Shown: piece after piece, positions 1 through 8,222 of the stretch
Layout: each line of letters starts with the position of its first letter
Numbering within the stretch: the first letter of the stretch is position 1
From: Terriglobia bacterium
GTDB taxonomy: Bacteria; Acidobacteriota; Terriglobia; Bryobacterales; Bryobacteraceae
Length of the DNA: 55,253 nucleotides
Direction of reading: 5' to 3'
Assembly (NCBI GenBank): GCA_020073345.1
Contig: JAIQFI010000043.1
Coordinates: forward strand, 1-55,253
The notes under the pieces: model-generated
Told to the model about the DNA's origin: nothing
The model's input: only the letters and a program-made list of their open reading frames with translations
Databases searched by the model: none
Made by a program: the position numbers and the translations under genes

Positions 1-121
1 CCTGGGATTTACCGCGCTCATGCCAATCCCAGTAAATCAGCTCGATGCTGGGGCTCAGCTTTTCACTGAACCCCAGCCTGGTCTTGGCCCCGGAGTCGGC
101 GCTCAGCTTGCTTCCCAGCAT
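1..121 (-). CDS. Partial unrecognised ORF running off the left edge
   Basis: An ATG at 121 (minus strand) opens a frame that stays open for 40 codons to the window edge. GGAGGAT sits about 8 nt upstream, a good ribosome binding site. The frame also stays open upstream to a TTG at 178, so the start could be earlier. The peptide begins MLGSKLSADSGAKTRLGF and I do not recognise it. Too little is visible to assign a function. The frame and the binding site are the only evidence that it is a gene. Confidence 0.35.
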   Translation of the reverse strand, partial: MLGSKLSADSGAKTRLGFSEKLSPSIELIYWDWHERGKSQ

Positions 122-178
122 TGGCTTATCCTCCGCTCCGGCCGTCTGTAGTGTATCTACGAGAGCAAGTCTGTGCAA

Positions 179-788
179 CGGTGGAACGAAAAAAGAGCTT
201 GATTATCGCAGCGCTTTCAGACATACGAATTATCGGGCGATGATCTGCCGCCTGCAGCAGGGCAACGGACTGCCTCATAAGGTCAGCCCGAGTCGGCGAT
301 TACAAAAGTTAATGGACGGATAGCCGACCATGAACGAAGCCGCTGCGCGGCAGACGCTTCGCGTGTCTGTTGGTCGAGGCTTTCTCTTCGGCCGCTTGCT
401 TCGGCGATGCGGAGGGAGTAGTATTTTGAGCGATGCTCCTACTATGGAATGCTCACAATAGAGCCTTGTAGTTAACTAACGTCCGGTAGGATATCGATTC
501 AAACTCCAATAATGGCCCGCGTCTGCCTTAAAACGCGAGTGGCTTCCTTCTTGTCTCCTTATCGAAAATGCCCCGCCCAACTCTTGTCTGGGCCCGTCGT
601 TTGCGGCCGGGGCATTTCCGATCAAGGCTAGCGACAATCCGGACGGAACCCAAATCCTACGTTCCCAGAACGCCGTTTTTTGGACCCTTACGGCGCTTAA
701 CTCTCACCGTGCCGTTTGCTGGGTGGCCAGCCTCAAGACCATTCGGGGGCTTGGTGACCAATCAGAGCGACTTGTCTGCAACGCTCGC
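179..788. other. Gene-poor stretch with one long hairpin
   Basis: No frame here looks like a protein gene; the short open frames have arginine/serine/proline-rich shadow composition. The one visible structure is an inverted repeat: AAATGCCCCG at 566-575 pairs perfectly with CGGGGCATTT at 608-617 around a 32-nt GC-rich loop. No U-tract follows on either strand, so it is not a convincing terminator. Confidence 0.5.
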
Positions 789-1145
789 CTAGTTTTCCGT
801 GGTCGGGTTGACTTCACTCCCTCGACTCTCGCCGGTGGATCGGCCGGTGCCCAATCGTTCGCACATCGCTTGGCGGACTCGTTCCCGCTCCTCGGGGCTG
901 CGAAAACGGGAGGGTGAGGGACCCGAACTGTGCGACCCAAATCCGCCGAAGAGAATCCGGCAGAGCATCAGCAATCCAAGCCCCTGCCAGAAGGTGATCG
1001 CCGGTAGGCCGAACAACGGCGGCAGCAGCCAATTCCACAGGCTCATTACGAGTTTGCCGACGAGGAATACAAAGAGCGCCAGCCCAGGAGGACCAAGGAC
1101 CGCGACGAGAATCCAGATCTTTTTCTTGCTCAGCTTACGTTTCAT
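789..1145 (-). CDS. Small membrane protein downstream of an ECF sigma factor
   Basis: 118 aa. A lysine/arginine-rich N-terminus (MKRKLSKKK) is followed by two hydrophobic segments (about residues 10-38 and 43-70) and a charged, serine/arginine-rich cytoplasmic tail. It begins 11 nt after the sigma-factor stop, with GAGGAACG as ribosome binding site, so the two are co-transcribed. Small membrane proteins in this position are often paired with ECF sigma genes, but no anti-sigma motif (such as the zinc-binding HxxxCxxC) is visible. I therefore do not call it an anti-sigma factor. Function unknown. Confidence 0.7.
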   Translation of the reverse strand: MKRKLSKKKIWILVAVLGPPGLALFVFLVGKLVMSLWNWLLPPLFGLPAITFWQGLGLLMLCRILFGGFGSHSSGPSPSRFRSPEERERVRQAMCERLGTGRSTGESRGSEVNPTTEN

Positions 1146-1155
1146 GTTTCGTTCC

Positions 1156-1722
1156 TCATGCTTTCGTAAATTCGTCGTAGATGCTTTTCAGCCGCTTCCG
1201 CAGATGCAGCATCGCATATCGCTTGCGCGAGAGAAGGGTGTTCACGCTCACGCCCTTTTCGGCGGCCATTTCGTTGAAGCTTCGCCCTTCCAATTCGTGG
1301 GCGATGAACACGTCGCGCTGCTCCTCCGGCAACTCGTCGATGGCCAACTCAAGCGCATCGAGCAGCGCGTTGCGGGCGTAAAGCGCCTCTGGCCCGGCGT
1401 CGGGGGAAGGCAGCAGATCTTCCAAATGCAGCAGCTCATCGTTCTCGTCCGCGACAGCGGTATCGCTGAAGCTCTCCGGCCTCGTTTTGCGGAAGAGGTC
1501 GATGATGCGATTGCGCGCGACGCGAAACAGCCATCCCGTGACGTGCTCGATCGGCATCAGCAGACGGTTCGCTTCCACCAAAGCGTAGAAAACATCCTGC
1601 AGAATGTCCTCAGCGTCGCGCACGTCAGGCACACGTTGGCGAATGAAGTTGCGCAGGCGGATCTGCTCCCGCTTGACTACTTCCGAGATACGCCGATCCT
1701 GTTCGGGTGCCGCGGGCGCCAG
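1156..1722 (-). CDS. RNA polymerase ECF-type sigma factor
   Basis: Sigma-70 family protein that directs RNA polymerase to a small regulon. Region 2 is visible as RNFIRQRVPDVRDAEDILQDVF then GWLFRVARNRIIDLFRKTR (split here only by order), and region 4 as the DELPEEQRDVF...GRSFNEMAAEKGVSVNTLLSRKRYA helix-turn-helix. The frame is open to an ATG at 1836, but that start would overlap the upstream gene by about 100 nt. A perfect AAGGAGG lies at 1731-1737, overlapping the upstream stop region, 8 nt before an in-frame CTG at 1722 (188 aa). I prefer that start; TTG at 1803 is the alternative. It is the middle gene of a three-gene operon with a DUF6326-like membrane protein and a small membrane protein. 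Confidence 0.85.
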   Translation of the reverse strand: MAPAAPEQDRRISEVVKREQIRLRNFIRQRVPDVRDAEDILQDVFYALVEANRLLMPIEHVTGWLFRVARNRIIDLFRKTRPESFSDTAVADENDELLHLEDLLPSPDAGPEALYARNALLDALELAIDELPEEQRDVFIAHELEGRSFNEMAAEKGVSVNTLLSRKRYAMLHLRKRLKSIYDEFTKA

Positions 1723-1735
1723 ACTCGCCGCCTCC

Positions 1736-2188
1736 TTATATCTGTTCTGCCGAATACCCAGCTTCCGCTCTTTGTGCCGGCCATTTCCAGGCAGACCAAA
1801 CAATGTAGCCGGTAAACAGGATCTCCAAAGACTCAAAGTACCTGTAGGCGAGCGACGAAGGCATTGCCACGGTGTAAGCGGCGACTAGGGTATAAACCAC
1901 GCCTACGACGATATTGGACCAACGACTTTGGTGCGCCTTGAGGGCAAGCGAAAGGAAAATCATGATGGTCGGGATAGACATCATTGCTGCCATTCCGAGC
2001 ATCATTGGCTGAGTGATTGGAAACGGGAGCAAGGTTCCGTCCATTAGCCGGCGCAGCGACTTTGGATCGAAAAAAGCGAAAAGATCTGCATAGACATAGA
2101 AGAACATTACTGTGGTCCATAGCGCGGAAAGCTTCAATCGAGTGTTGACTCTCTCCTCCTGCCATTTGACCGTTTCAGTGGTTGCCAT
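1736..2188 (-). CDS. DUF6326-like four-helix membrane protein
   Basis: 150 aa. Four hydrophobic segments alternate with short loops (roughly residues 20-40, 58-80, 92-112, 122-140). The N-terminal pattern LSALWTTVMFFYVYADLFAFF matches what I know of the DUF6326 family (here broken by memory, not by a search). ATG at 2188 is the natural start. Its stop TAA sits directly on the AAGGAGG that serves the downstream sigma-factor gene, so translation of the two is probably coupled. Function unknown; an integral membrane partner of the sigma operon is an inference from position. Confidence 0.7.
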   Translation of the reverse strand: MATTETVKWQEERVNTRLKLSALWTTVMFFYVYADLFAFFDPKSLRRLMDGTLLPFPITQPMMLGMAAMMSIPTIMIFLSLALKAHQSRWSNIVVGVVYTLVAAYTVAMPSSLAYRYFESLEILFTGYIVWSAWKWPAQRAEAGYSAEQI

Positions 2189-2338
2189 CAGTCCTCACTT
2201 TGGATCGAAATTGTACTCTCTACGGTAGTAGGCGTATGAGGTGTCTGGATATTGTAGGGGCCAGACATAAAGCGGCGTTCTTGCCACTTCGGGCAGCGGT
2301 TTGGGTCCGGAGAGGGGATTTCCCAGGCGGTCTCGCTT

Positions 2339-2566
2339 GTGGCGTGGTTCGTCCGCACGGCGCCGTTCGTGATTCCGCGAACCGCCGTGCTAGGCGCGAT
2401 CATACTCACCGGTTGCTTGAGTGAAGCCATGACAACGCAAGTTCGCATAAATGACCCGCTATTCGTTGCTCCCCTCGTGTTTGGCATTCTGATCTGGTTC
2501 GGTGCCTGGTTGCGCGATGAACGACTTCGGGCCCTCATTCCCTTACTGTTTAGGCCGCGGACTTAA
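2339..2566 (+). pseudogene. 3' remnant of a DoxX-like membrane protein gene
   Basis: The 75 codons from a GTG at 2339 encode VIPRTAVLGAIILTG, then a TQVRINDPLF segment and a LRDERLRALIPL end. These resemble the second half of DoxX-like proteins, which are usually about 120-140 aa. The expected N-terminal helices are not in this frame, although the frame stays open back to about 2280, and no convincing start is present. I read this as the surviving C-terminal half of a decayed gene. A short re-started protein cannot be excluded. Confidence 0.5.
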
Positions 2567-2904
2567 CTCGGAAGGCGAACAAGTCGTTGAAGCGGTCAGG
2601 CGCTATTATCCAGAAGTCTCGTTCTTGGAAGTTACCGATTCGGTGTGTCAGAACCGTGTCGTTTTCGCACTGCCTGCACCGGGTGTCCGCTGGGCTGGGA
2701 ATCAGTCAATTAACGAGAAAATGCCCGACGTACCTTTCGGCACGCCGCGGGGATCGTTTCCGAGTTGCCGACGTCCGGACAGAACGGGCGGATGAACTTC
2801 CACAAGCCTGGCTTCAGAACACGAATGGCTTCTGAGACGAAATTTAGGGGATGGACGCTTATTGGCCTTGAAGTCTACAGCATGATGTAGTAGGATTAGG
2901 CAGA
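2567..2904. other. Intergenic stretch without a recognisable gene
   Basis: Frames here are short and have no family resemblance. The segment presumably holds the promoter of the BlaI-like operon starting at 2905, but I see no clear -35/-10 pair or palindromic operator. Confidence 0.4.
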
Positions 2905-3291
2905 TTGCGATTGGCCACTCTATCTCGTCTTGAACTTCGAGTCATGCAGACACTTTGGAGCAAAGGTCCGTGCTCCATTCGGGAGTTGCTCGAAAGCTTT
3001 CCCGAGCAGGAGCGGCTCGCCTATACAACGGTGCAAACCGTCGTGAACCGCCTAGAGGGCAAGCGAGCGATTCGCCGCGTGAACAAGGTTAGTAACGCTC
3101 ACGTTTTCGAGGCCGTGATCTCGCAGGCATCTGCACAGAGCCGCATGATCGACGAATTAGTCGCGTGGTTTGGCGGCAAACCACTACCTATCATGACGCA
3201 TCTGATCGAATCCGGAAGGCTAACGGAAGAAGAGATTCGAGAGGCTCGTAGAGCCTTGCGAAGCACGGCGCTGAAGGAGAGGAGCAAATGA
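2905..3291 (+). CDS. BlaI/MecI/CopY-family transcriptional repressor
   Basis: 128 aa, the usual length. The winged helix-turn-helix covers about residues 1-75 (LSRLELRVMQTLW, then YTTVQTVVNRLEGK, the family's recognition-helix signature). The C-terminal half is the dimerisation helix pair (LTEEEIREARRAL). Known members repress their own operon until a BlaR1-type membrane protease signals their removal. The start used is TTG at 2905. The stop overlaps the start of the M56 gene in ATGA (3288-3291), so repressor and sensor are translationally coupled. The target may be the TIGR03435-type gene downstream rather than a beta-lactamase, since none is present. Confidence 0.93.
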   Translation: MRLATLSRLELRVMQTLWSKGPCSIRELLESFPEQERLAYTTVQTVVNRLEGKRAIRRVNKVSNAHVFEAVISQASAQSRMIDELVAWFGGKPLPIMTHLIESGRLTEEEIREARRALRSTALKERSK

Positions 3292-5144
3292 TACCCAGTC
3301 AATTTCAGCCCATCGCGAATCATTTGTGGCAATCGACGTTATTTGCTGCCACGGCGGGGCTCTTGGCGCTGTTGCTCAGAAAATATGGCCCCCAGGCACG
3401 CTATGCGTTATGGTTGGCTGCCTCGGCAAAGTTTCTTGTTCCGTTTTCTCTGCTGATGGCGGCCGGCGGCTGGCTCAGCCGGAACGCGGATGTCCCGGTT
3501 GCACCACCCATCTCGCTCGCCATCCAACAAGTGAATGAGCCTTTTACCTCAGAACCATTTGTCACCGCCGCGCCAGGCGTTGCAACCGCGCTGCCGAACG
3601 AATCGATTTCTGCGTCAGAGTGGGTCCCAACCGCGCTCTGGACCGTATGGGGACTTGGCTCCACGTTCATTGTCTTCCGTTGGCTGAGCGGATGGCGCCG
3701 TATCAGGGCCACCCTCCGGGCAGCGTCACCGAATGCGGCCAGGGACGGTGTCCCCGTCCTGTTATCGCCTGAGATTCTGGAGCCCGGAATAGTGGGAATT
3801 TTCCACCCCATCCTGCTCCTGCCTCAGGGCATTGAGTCACACCTCACTCCGTTGCAACTCGAAGCCGTACTCCAGCACGAAATTGTCCACGTCCGTAGAC
3901 GCGACAATCTCACCGCCTTGATCCACAGAGCCGTCGAAGTGCTGTTTTGGTTTCATCCGTTGGTGTGGTGGATCGGCGCGCGGTTGATCGAGGCACGTGA
4001 GCGAGCCTGTGACGAATCGGTGCTACGTAGCGGAATCGAGCCGGAGGCATACGGAGAAGGAATTCTGAAGGTCTGTGAGCTGTATCTGAAATCACCGCTG
4101 CCGTTCGTAACAGGTGTGACGGGTTCGAATTTGAAAATCAGAATGGAGCTGATTATGAGTCGTTCGATCGCCCCTCAGCTCAGTTTTGCGAGGAAAGCCG
4201 TGCTGGTTGCCGCAGGGCTTGGCGCTCTGGCCGCCCCTATTGCTATAGGAATGTTGAGTGTGCCGATTCTGACGGCGCAGTCGCAGTCTCCGTCTCAACC
4301 CACGCCGCGGCCGATCGCTCAACTCGATTCTCAGCCCGCGTCTCAATCCAAGTCTCGGCCCCCGTCTCAGATCCAGGCGCAAGTGCAACAGCCGCGCCAG
4401 GCCACGTCACCGGAACCAGTGTGGACGCCGAGTTCGGGTGCCCCGGCTCGCCTGTTGACGGCACTCGAAGGGGGGCACCATGACAAATTCATCGAGCGAG
4501 CGCGTGCAGGAAACATCGATCTTGTCTTCTTCGGCGCGACGGACACCGAGATGTGGTCGTGGCCGGACAGCATCTTGGGTGGCGTGGACCGCGGCAAGCG
4601 GGTGTGGGATCAGGCCTTCGGATCGCTCAAGGCCGCGAATTTCGGCTCGCAGGGCACACATTCCGAGAGCTTGTTGTGGCGCATGCAGCACGGCGAACTG
4701 GACGGCTACGAGGCGAAGCTCGTCGTGCTGCACAGTGTCGGCGTCAAGAGCATCAGCGGAGGGCAACTGATCGGCAACAGTGGAGACCAACCGATCGGCG
4801 ACCGGCAAGCTGAGTTCGTCGCTGGCTACGCACGCCTCATCGCGGAGATCCGCGCGCGACAGCCCCAGGCGAAGATTCTGATCTTGCCGCCCTTTCCGCG
4901 GGGTCGGTTGCGTCGAGAGGAGTGGCGCACGGTCGCGGATGCGAACGCAGTGGCGTACAGGAGGCTCGCCGACGACAGCACCGTCTTCTACGCCAATTTC
5001 GGCGACCGCTTTTTCCTTCCCGACGGCTCCCACAACCAGGACATGTGGACCATCCCAGGTCCTCCAAACGCGGGGATCCACGAGCCCGGGTTCAAGGTGT
5101 GGGCGGAAGAGCTTCAGCCCTGGCTCGATCGCTTTGTACGCTGA
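3288..5144 (+). CDS. BlaR1-type M56 membrane metallopeptidase with a degenerate SGNH-hydrolase-like C-terminal domain
   Basis: 618 aa. The M56 part has N-terminal membrane helices (about 15-32, 40-60, 113-132), the zinc motif HEIVH at 197-201 and the downstream EARERACDE segment (235-243) that carries the third ligand. A further helix lies at 303-325. A Ser/Gln/Pro-rich linker (331-380) then leads to a roughly 220-residue domain resembling PAF-acetylhydrolase/GDSL lipases: NIDLVFFG, VWDQAFGSL, NFGSQG, LLWRMQHGELDGY, a final PDGSH and VWAEELQPWL. The catalytic block I serine motif (GDS) reads GAT, and the block III asparagine is not visible, so hydrolase activity is unlikely. It may be an external sensor domain. 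The gene follows blaI with a 4-nt overlap. Confidence 0.88.
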   Translation: MIPSQFQPIANHLWQSTLFAATAGLLALLLRKYGPQARYALWLAASAKFLVPFSLLMAAGGWLSRNADVPVAPPISLAIQQVNEPFTSEPFVTAAPGVATALPNESISASEWVPTALWTVWGLGSTFIVFRWLSGWRRIRATLRAASPNAARDGVPVLLSPEILEPGIVGIFHPILLLPQGIESHLTPLQLEAVLQHEIVHVRRRDNLTALIHRAVEVLFWFHPLVWWIGARLIEARERACDESVLRSGIEPEAYGEGILKVCELYLKSPLPFVTGVTGSNLKIRMELIMSRSIAPQLSFARKAVLVAAGLGALAAPIAIGMLSVPILTAQSQSPSQPTPRPIAQLDSQPASQSKSRPPSQIQAQVQQPRQATSPEPVWTPSSGAPARLLTALEGGHHDKFIERARAGNIDLVFFGATDTEMWSWPDSILGGVDRGKRVWDQAFGSLKAANFGSQGTHSESLLWRMQHGELDGYEAKLVVLHSVGVKSISGGQLIGNSGDQPIGDRQAEFVAGYARLIAEIRARQPQAKILILPPFPRGRLRREEWRTVADANAVAYRRLADDSTVFYANFGDRFFLPDGSHNQDMWTIPGPPNAGIHEPGFKVWAEELQPWLDRFVR

Positions 5145-5155
5145 GGAACGACATC

Positions 5156-6013
5156 ATGAGAAATCGGGTTGCACAAGCCGCCGTACTATCCGCTCTGGCG
5201 GGCTGGATCGCAATTTCAGCTCAGAACGTGACTGACCGCGACACCTTTGAAGTCGTGTCTATACATCCCGTCGATCTCCAGAAGCTTCCGGGCGGACTCC
5301 AGTTTGGGCCATGCACCGGAGGGCTCGAGCCGACTGCCGGCCGTCTCACAAGCACTGGCGCAACGGTTTACCGCTTGGTCACCTTGGCATATGGCATGTC
5401 ATGCGGTGCGGCGAGAGACCTGGAGCTCATCTCAGGTGGTCCAGATTGGCTGCGAAAGGAGGCATTTAGCATTCAGGCAACTCTGCCTCAGGGAACTCCT
5501 CTCTACACTTTCCAACAATTGCAAAACGGGAAGGCTCCGAAGATTCAGGCAATGCTACGCAACCTCCTGGCCGACCGATTTCACCTGGTCGTGCATCGCG
5601 CACCAAAGGACACTCCCATTCTCAACGTGTATTTTGTGAAAGAGGGCAAGGTCAAATTGTCCGCAGACCAAACAAAGCCAGGTCAAAATCCCGATAACCC
5701 GATAGCATCCCCACTTCTATTAGTGAACGATCCTGCGGCGGGGATTGTCCGGGTCCGCGGCAACGCAGTTCCTATGGGAACGTTGATTCTCGAAGGCTCC
5801 GTAAGAGAAGGCCGCCTCGTTGTCAATAAGACAGACTTGACCGGCCTCTATGACATCGAACCGAGCGCCATTGATGTCGGCACTGCTGTATTTCAAGCCG
5901 GATTCTCTGCGTGGCCCCAGGTGATGAGTTACTTGGGATTCAAGCTGGAATCGACACACGGACCCGTCGACTCGATTGTAATCGACCGGCTGGAGAGGCC
6001 GACTGAAAACTGA
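5156..6013 (+). CDS. TIGR03435-type acidobacterial secreted protein
   Basis: 285 aa. The opening FEVVSIHPVD after a signal peptide (MRNRVAQAAVLSALAGWIAIS), the middle LLADRFHLVVHRAPKDTPI and the terminal NKTDLTGLYDIE...SIVIDRLERPTEN layout are the hallmarks of this large Acidobacteria-enriched family of unknown function. ATG at 5156 follows the M56 stop by 11 nt with GAGGAAC as binding site; an upstream extension of the same frame overlaps the M56 gene and is rejected. These proteins are frequently encoded beside BlaI/M56 pairs, which suggests that they belong to the same signalling unit. The mature protein is probably periplasmic. Confidence 0.9.
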   Translation: MRNRVAQAAVLSALAGWIAISAQNVTDRDTFEVVSIHPVDLQKLPGGLQFGPCTGGLEPTAGRLTSTGATVYRLVTLAYGMSCGAARDLELISGGPDWLRKEAFSIQATLPQGTPLYTFQQLQNGKAPKIQAMLRNLLADRFHLVVHRAPKDTPILNVYFVKEGKVKLSADQTKPGQNPDNPIASPLLLVNDPAAGIVRVRGNAVPMGTLILEGSVREGRLVVNKTDLTGLYDIEPSAIDVGTAVFQAGFSAWPQVMSYLGFKLESTHGPVDSIVIDRLERPTEN

Positions 6014-6034
6014 AGCACTCGGATCCCTAGCAAG

Positions 6035-6589
6035 GTGTCGAGCATACTCATCTCTTGTCACGGTTGTGGCACTCTGTTTCCGCCCTACGAGGGACCCACC
6101 CATCGATATCTGGGCGCATCACCTGCCTGTTGGGCGCTGATGCTGTCGTACACCATGGGGCGTCCGCCAGAGGCTGAACTCCTCACGCAGTCAAGCGCCC
6201 CGCACGTCACGATCTCATGGTCTCAAAAGGAAGCGGTTGCCCTCGACTCGGTGTGGGGCGATGCCTATGGGGTTCAGCATCACGGCGAGGACTCGCCACA
6301 GGCGATCCAGTCCGTTGCCATACACCTGTTGACTCTCCACGGCGCCATAACGCGAAGGGCTGACGGGAGCTGGGTGAAGCGCCGGGCTTTGCGTACACGC
6401 GGTGTTTTTCACAAACTGGAACCTCCCCCACTGGGGTGCGCCCTGACCATGCGACATCTATACCCGATCGAAGAAACTGATACCGTCGTTACCCCCAGCG
6501 ACTACGCCTATTCGGTGTACAACGCCTGGATAGAACTCCATCGCACGACAGTCGAAAGGTGGTACGAACGCCATGTGGTCCGCGACTAG
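6035..6589 (+). CDS. DUF5946-like protein
   Basis: 184 aa from a GTG at 6035. The N-terminus carries CHGCG followed by PYEGPTHRYLGASPACWAL, the signature I associate with DUF5946, and the C-terminal part ends in a helical YAYSVYNAWIELHRTTVERWYERHV segment (quoted in part from the frame). The two cysteines may form half a zinc site. Function unknown. It begins 21 nt after the TIGR03435-type gene and may be transcribed with it. Confidence 0.7.
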   Translation: MSSILISCHGCGTLFPPYEGPTHRYLGASPACWALMLSYTMGRPPEAELLTQSSAPHVTISWSQKEAVALDSVWGDAYGVQHHGEDSPQAIQSVAIHLLTLHGAITRRADGSWVKRRALRTRGVFHKLEPPPLGCALTMRHLYPIEETDTVVTPSDYAYSVYNAWIELHRTTVERWYERHVVRD

Positions 6590-6800
6590 AGTTAAAGCGC
6601 CGTACCTCCGTACGAGTCGCCGACGAACCGGACCGGAGTCTATGATCGGCTCTCTAGCAACGAGCCGGACTCTTCCAGTAACGCGACGCAGGGCTACATT
6701 TCACGAGTCGTTTTCCAGGAACGCCAGCAGTGCGTTCTGGACAGATATCTGTCAATCCAGCTCACGTGAGGTTAACGAGAAAAGCTCACGGGCAGACCCG

Positions 6801-7796
6801 CTACGAAAGACCATTCCTGGGCGGACCGTTTACTAGGATCACAACGTTGCCGACCTTGTGGCCGCTCTCAGCATACCGATGAGCTTCTGCGATTTCGGTC
6901 AGGGGATAGGAACGGCCAATGACGGTCCTTAGGTTGCCCGCCTCGATCAGGCGTTTGAGGTAATAGAGATCCTCTTGAACGGGCCGAGCGGGCCCGAAGA
7001 GAAACCGAGCTGCACCGGTGACGTGAGCTAGACCGCCTCTCATGAGCACGGCGCTGATTGGCGCCACTCCCATGGGTAGGCCAACGTGAAGGTATCGCCC
7101 GCCGCGTTTCAGGGCGTGCAGGCTGCGAGGGAAACCGGCCTTTGCTAATACATCGCAAATCACGTCATAGCTTCCGGAGCGCTCAGTGAAATCCTGCTTC
7201 GTGTAGTCGATGACCTGGTCGGCGCCCAATGACTTCACTAGATCCAAGTTCGCGGGGCCGCAGACTCCAGTGACATGTGCGCCGAAGTGTTTTGCGAGTT
7301 GCACTGCGAAGATCCCTAGACTCCCGGAGGCGCCGTGAATCAATATCCTCTCGCCAGGCTGAATATTTGCTCTCCGCAGGAAGTATAAAGCGCAACAGCC
7401 GCCCACGAAAACCGTCGCGGCTTCTTCCAGGCCCATGTTAACGGGCTTCGGTGCCAAGAAGCCGTCTTCCGCCACACAGGCGTATTCAGCGTGCGCTCCG
7501 AACTTGTCTCCACGCGAACCGAAGACCTGATCTCCCGGGGTGAACTTTGTTACCGCCCCCCCGACGGATTCCACCACTCCAGCCAGATCGACTCCGAGGA
7601 CCTGTACTTTCGGCCTCAGTAACCCGTTCATGACCCGCACAAGAGGAGGACCTTTGCGAATAGTCCAATCGCCGTAGCAAACGGTTGAAGCCCGGATGCG
7701 CACCATCACTTCCCGGTCCCCCAGCACGGGCATAGGGACGTCGGCTAGGGTTAGGATCTCAGGCGGGCCGTAGCGTAGTGAGACAGCAGCCTTCAT
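6801..7796 (-). CDS. MDR-superfamily NAD(P)-dependent alcohol dehydrogenase / quinone oxidoreductase-like protein
   Basis: 331 aa. The N-terminal GroES-like catalytic domain begins MKAAVSLRYGPPEIL with VLGVDLAGVVESVG and FTPGDQVFG. The cofactor domain follows with ILIHGASGSLGIFAVQLAK, the A/GxxGxxG nucleotide-binding motif of this family. The structural-zinc cysteine cluster is absent, which fits the zinc-independent QOR branch. Such enzymes reduce quinones or enones with NADPH; the substrate here is unknown. It stands alone on the minus strand, convergent with the DUF5946-like gene across about 210 nt that show no other gene. Confidence 0.9.
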   Translation of the reverse strand: MKAAVSLRYGPPEILTLADVPMPVLGDREVMVRIRASTVCYGDWTIRKGPPLVRVMNGLLRPKVQVLGVDLAGVVESVGGAVTKFTPGDQVFGSRGDKFGAHAEYACVAEDGFLAPKPVNMGLEEAATVFVGGCCALYFLRRANIQPGERILIHGASGSLGIFAVQLAKHFGAHVTGVCGPANLDLVKSLGADQVIDYTKQDFTERSGSYDVICDVLAKAGFPRSLHALKRGGRYLHVGLPMGVAPISAVLMRGGLAHVTGAARFLFGPARPVQEDLYYLKRLIEAGNLRTVIGRSYPLTEIAEAHRYAESGHKVGNVVILVNGPPRNGLS

Positions 7797-8222
7797 CTCT
7801 TGTTAAGACGTGACTTCATCCTCGAAATTACGCCGGATCCCCGGGACGATATCTCCCGCGCCGCCCTTACCAATCTGATCGACGATTTCCAGAATCCGAG
7901 CTTGTCGACTCTGGCGAGCGACGTCGACGCGCATACAACCGTAGAACTCCGTAGAATGAAGCTCTTGGCAGCTTCGAGTAGATCGCGGACGAGTTACGCG
8001 CCACTCGGAGAAAGGTCTCGGACGCGTCGCGGGCGGATCCGCGTTCGAGCTCTGCGATCTTCTTCACCGTCGGGGTTCTTGCAAGCATGATCCGCTGCGC
8101 GCGAGGCCGGAACGACGCTAGTTGATGACTGCGGGCCGACTAGGCAAGTCCGTTGCGATTTCTCGCGGCTCACGTGCGAAACGGACTTGACAAAGCCTGA
8201 TTTCTTTTATATTGTCAAATAA
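7797..8222. other. Intergenic stretch; upstream region of the PadR operon
   Basis: Two overlapping frames of 96 and 73 codons occupy opposite strands of 7800-8090. Neither has a ribosome binding site or family resemblance, and I do not accept either as a gene. The last 40 bases hold the PadR promoter, listed separately. Confidence 0.4.
8187..8218 (+). promoter_or_regulatory. Promoter and possible PadR operator, likely leaderless
   Basis: TTGACA at 8187-8192 is followed after exactly 17 nt by TATTGT at 8210-8215 (TATATT at 8208-8213 is the alternative with 15 nt). The start codon of padR lies at 8223, about where transcription should begin, and no Shine-Dalgarno sequence precedes it. TTGACA (8187-8192) and TGTCAA (8213-8218) form an inverted repeat that spans the promoter and could be the autoregulatory operator. 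Confidence 0.6.

Noticed and set aside
799-1815. 338-codon plus-strand frame opposite the sigma-factor operon
   Set aside because: It is antisense to clear sigma-factor domains and has no family features.
2502-2795. Plus-strand frame of 97 codons after the DoxX-like remnant
   Set aside because: Composition is unlike a protein family and no ribosome binding site is present; probably chance.
3735-3746. Twelve bases identical to the tRNA-Phe 3' region (GGCCAGGGACGG), as a possible second att site
   Set aside because: The match lies inside intact M56 coding sequence, lacks the T-arm and acceptor bases beyond it, and is 28 kb away across unrelated genes.
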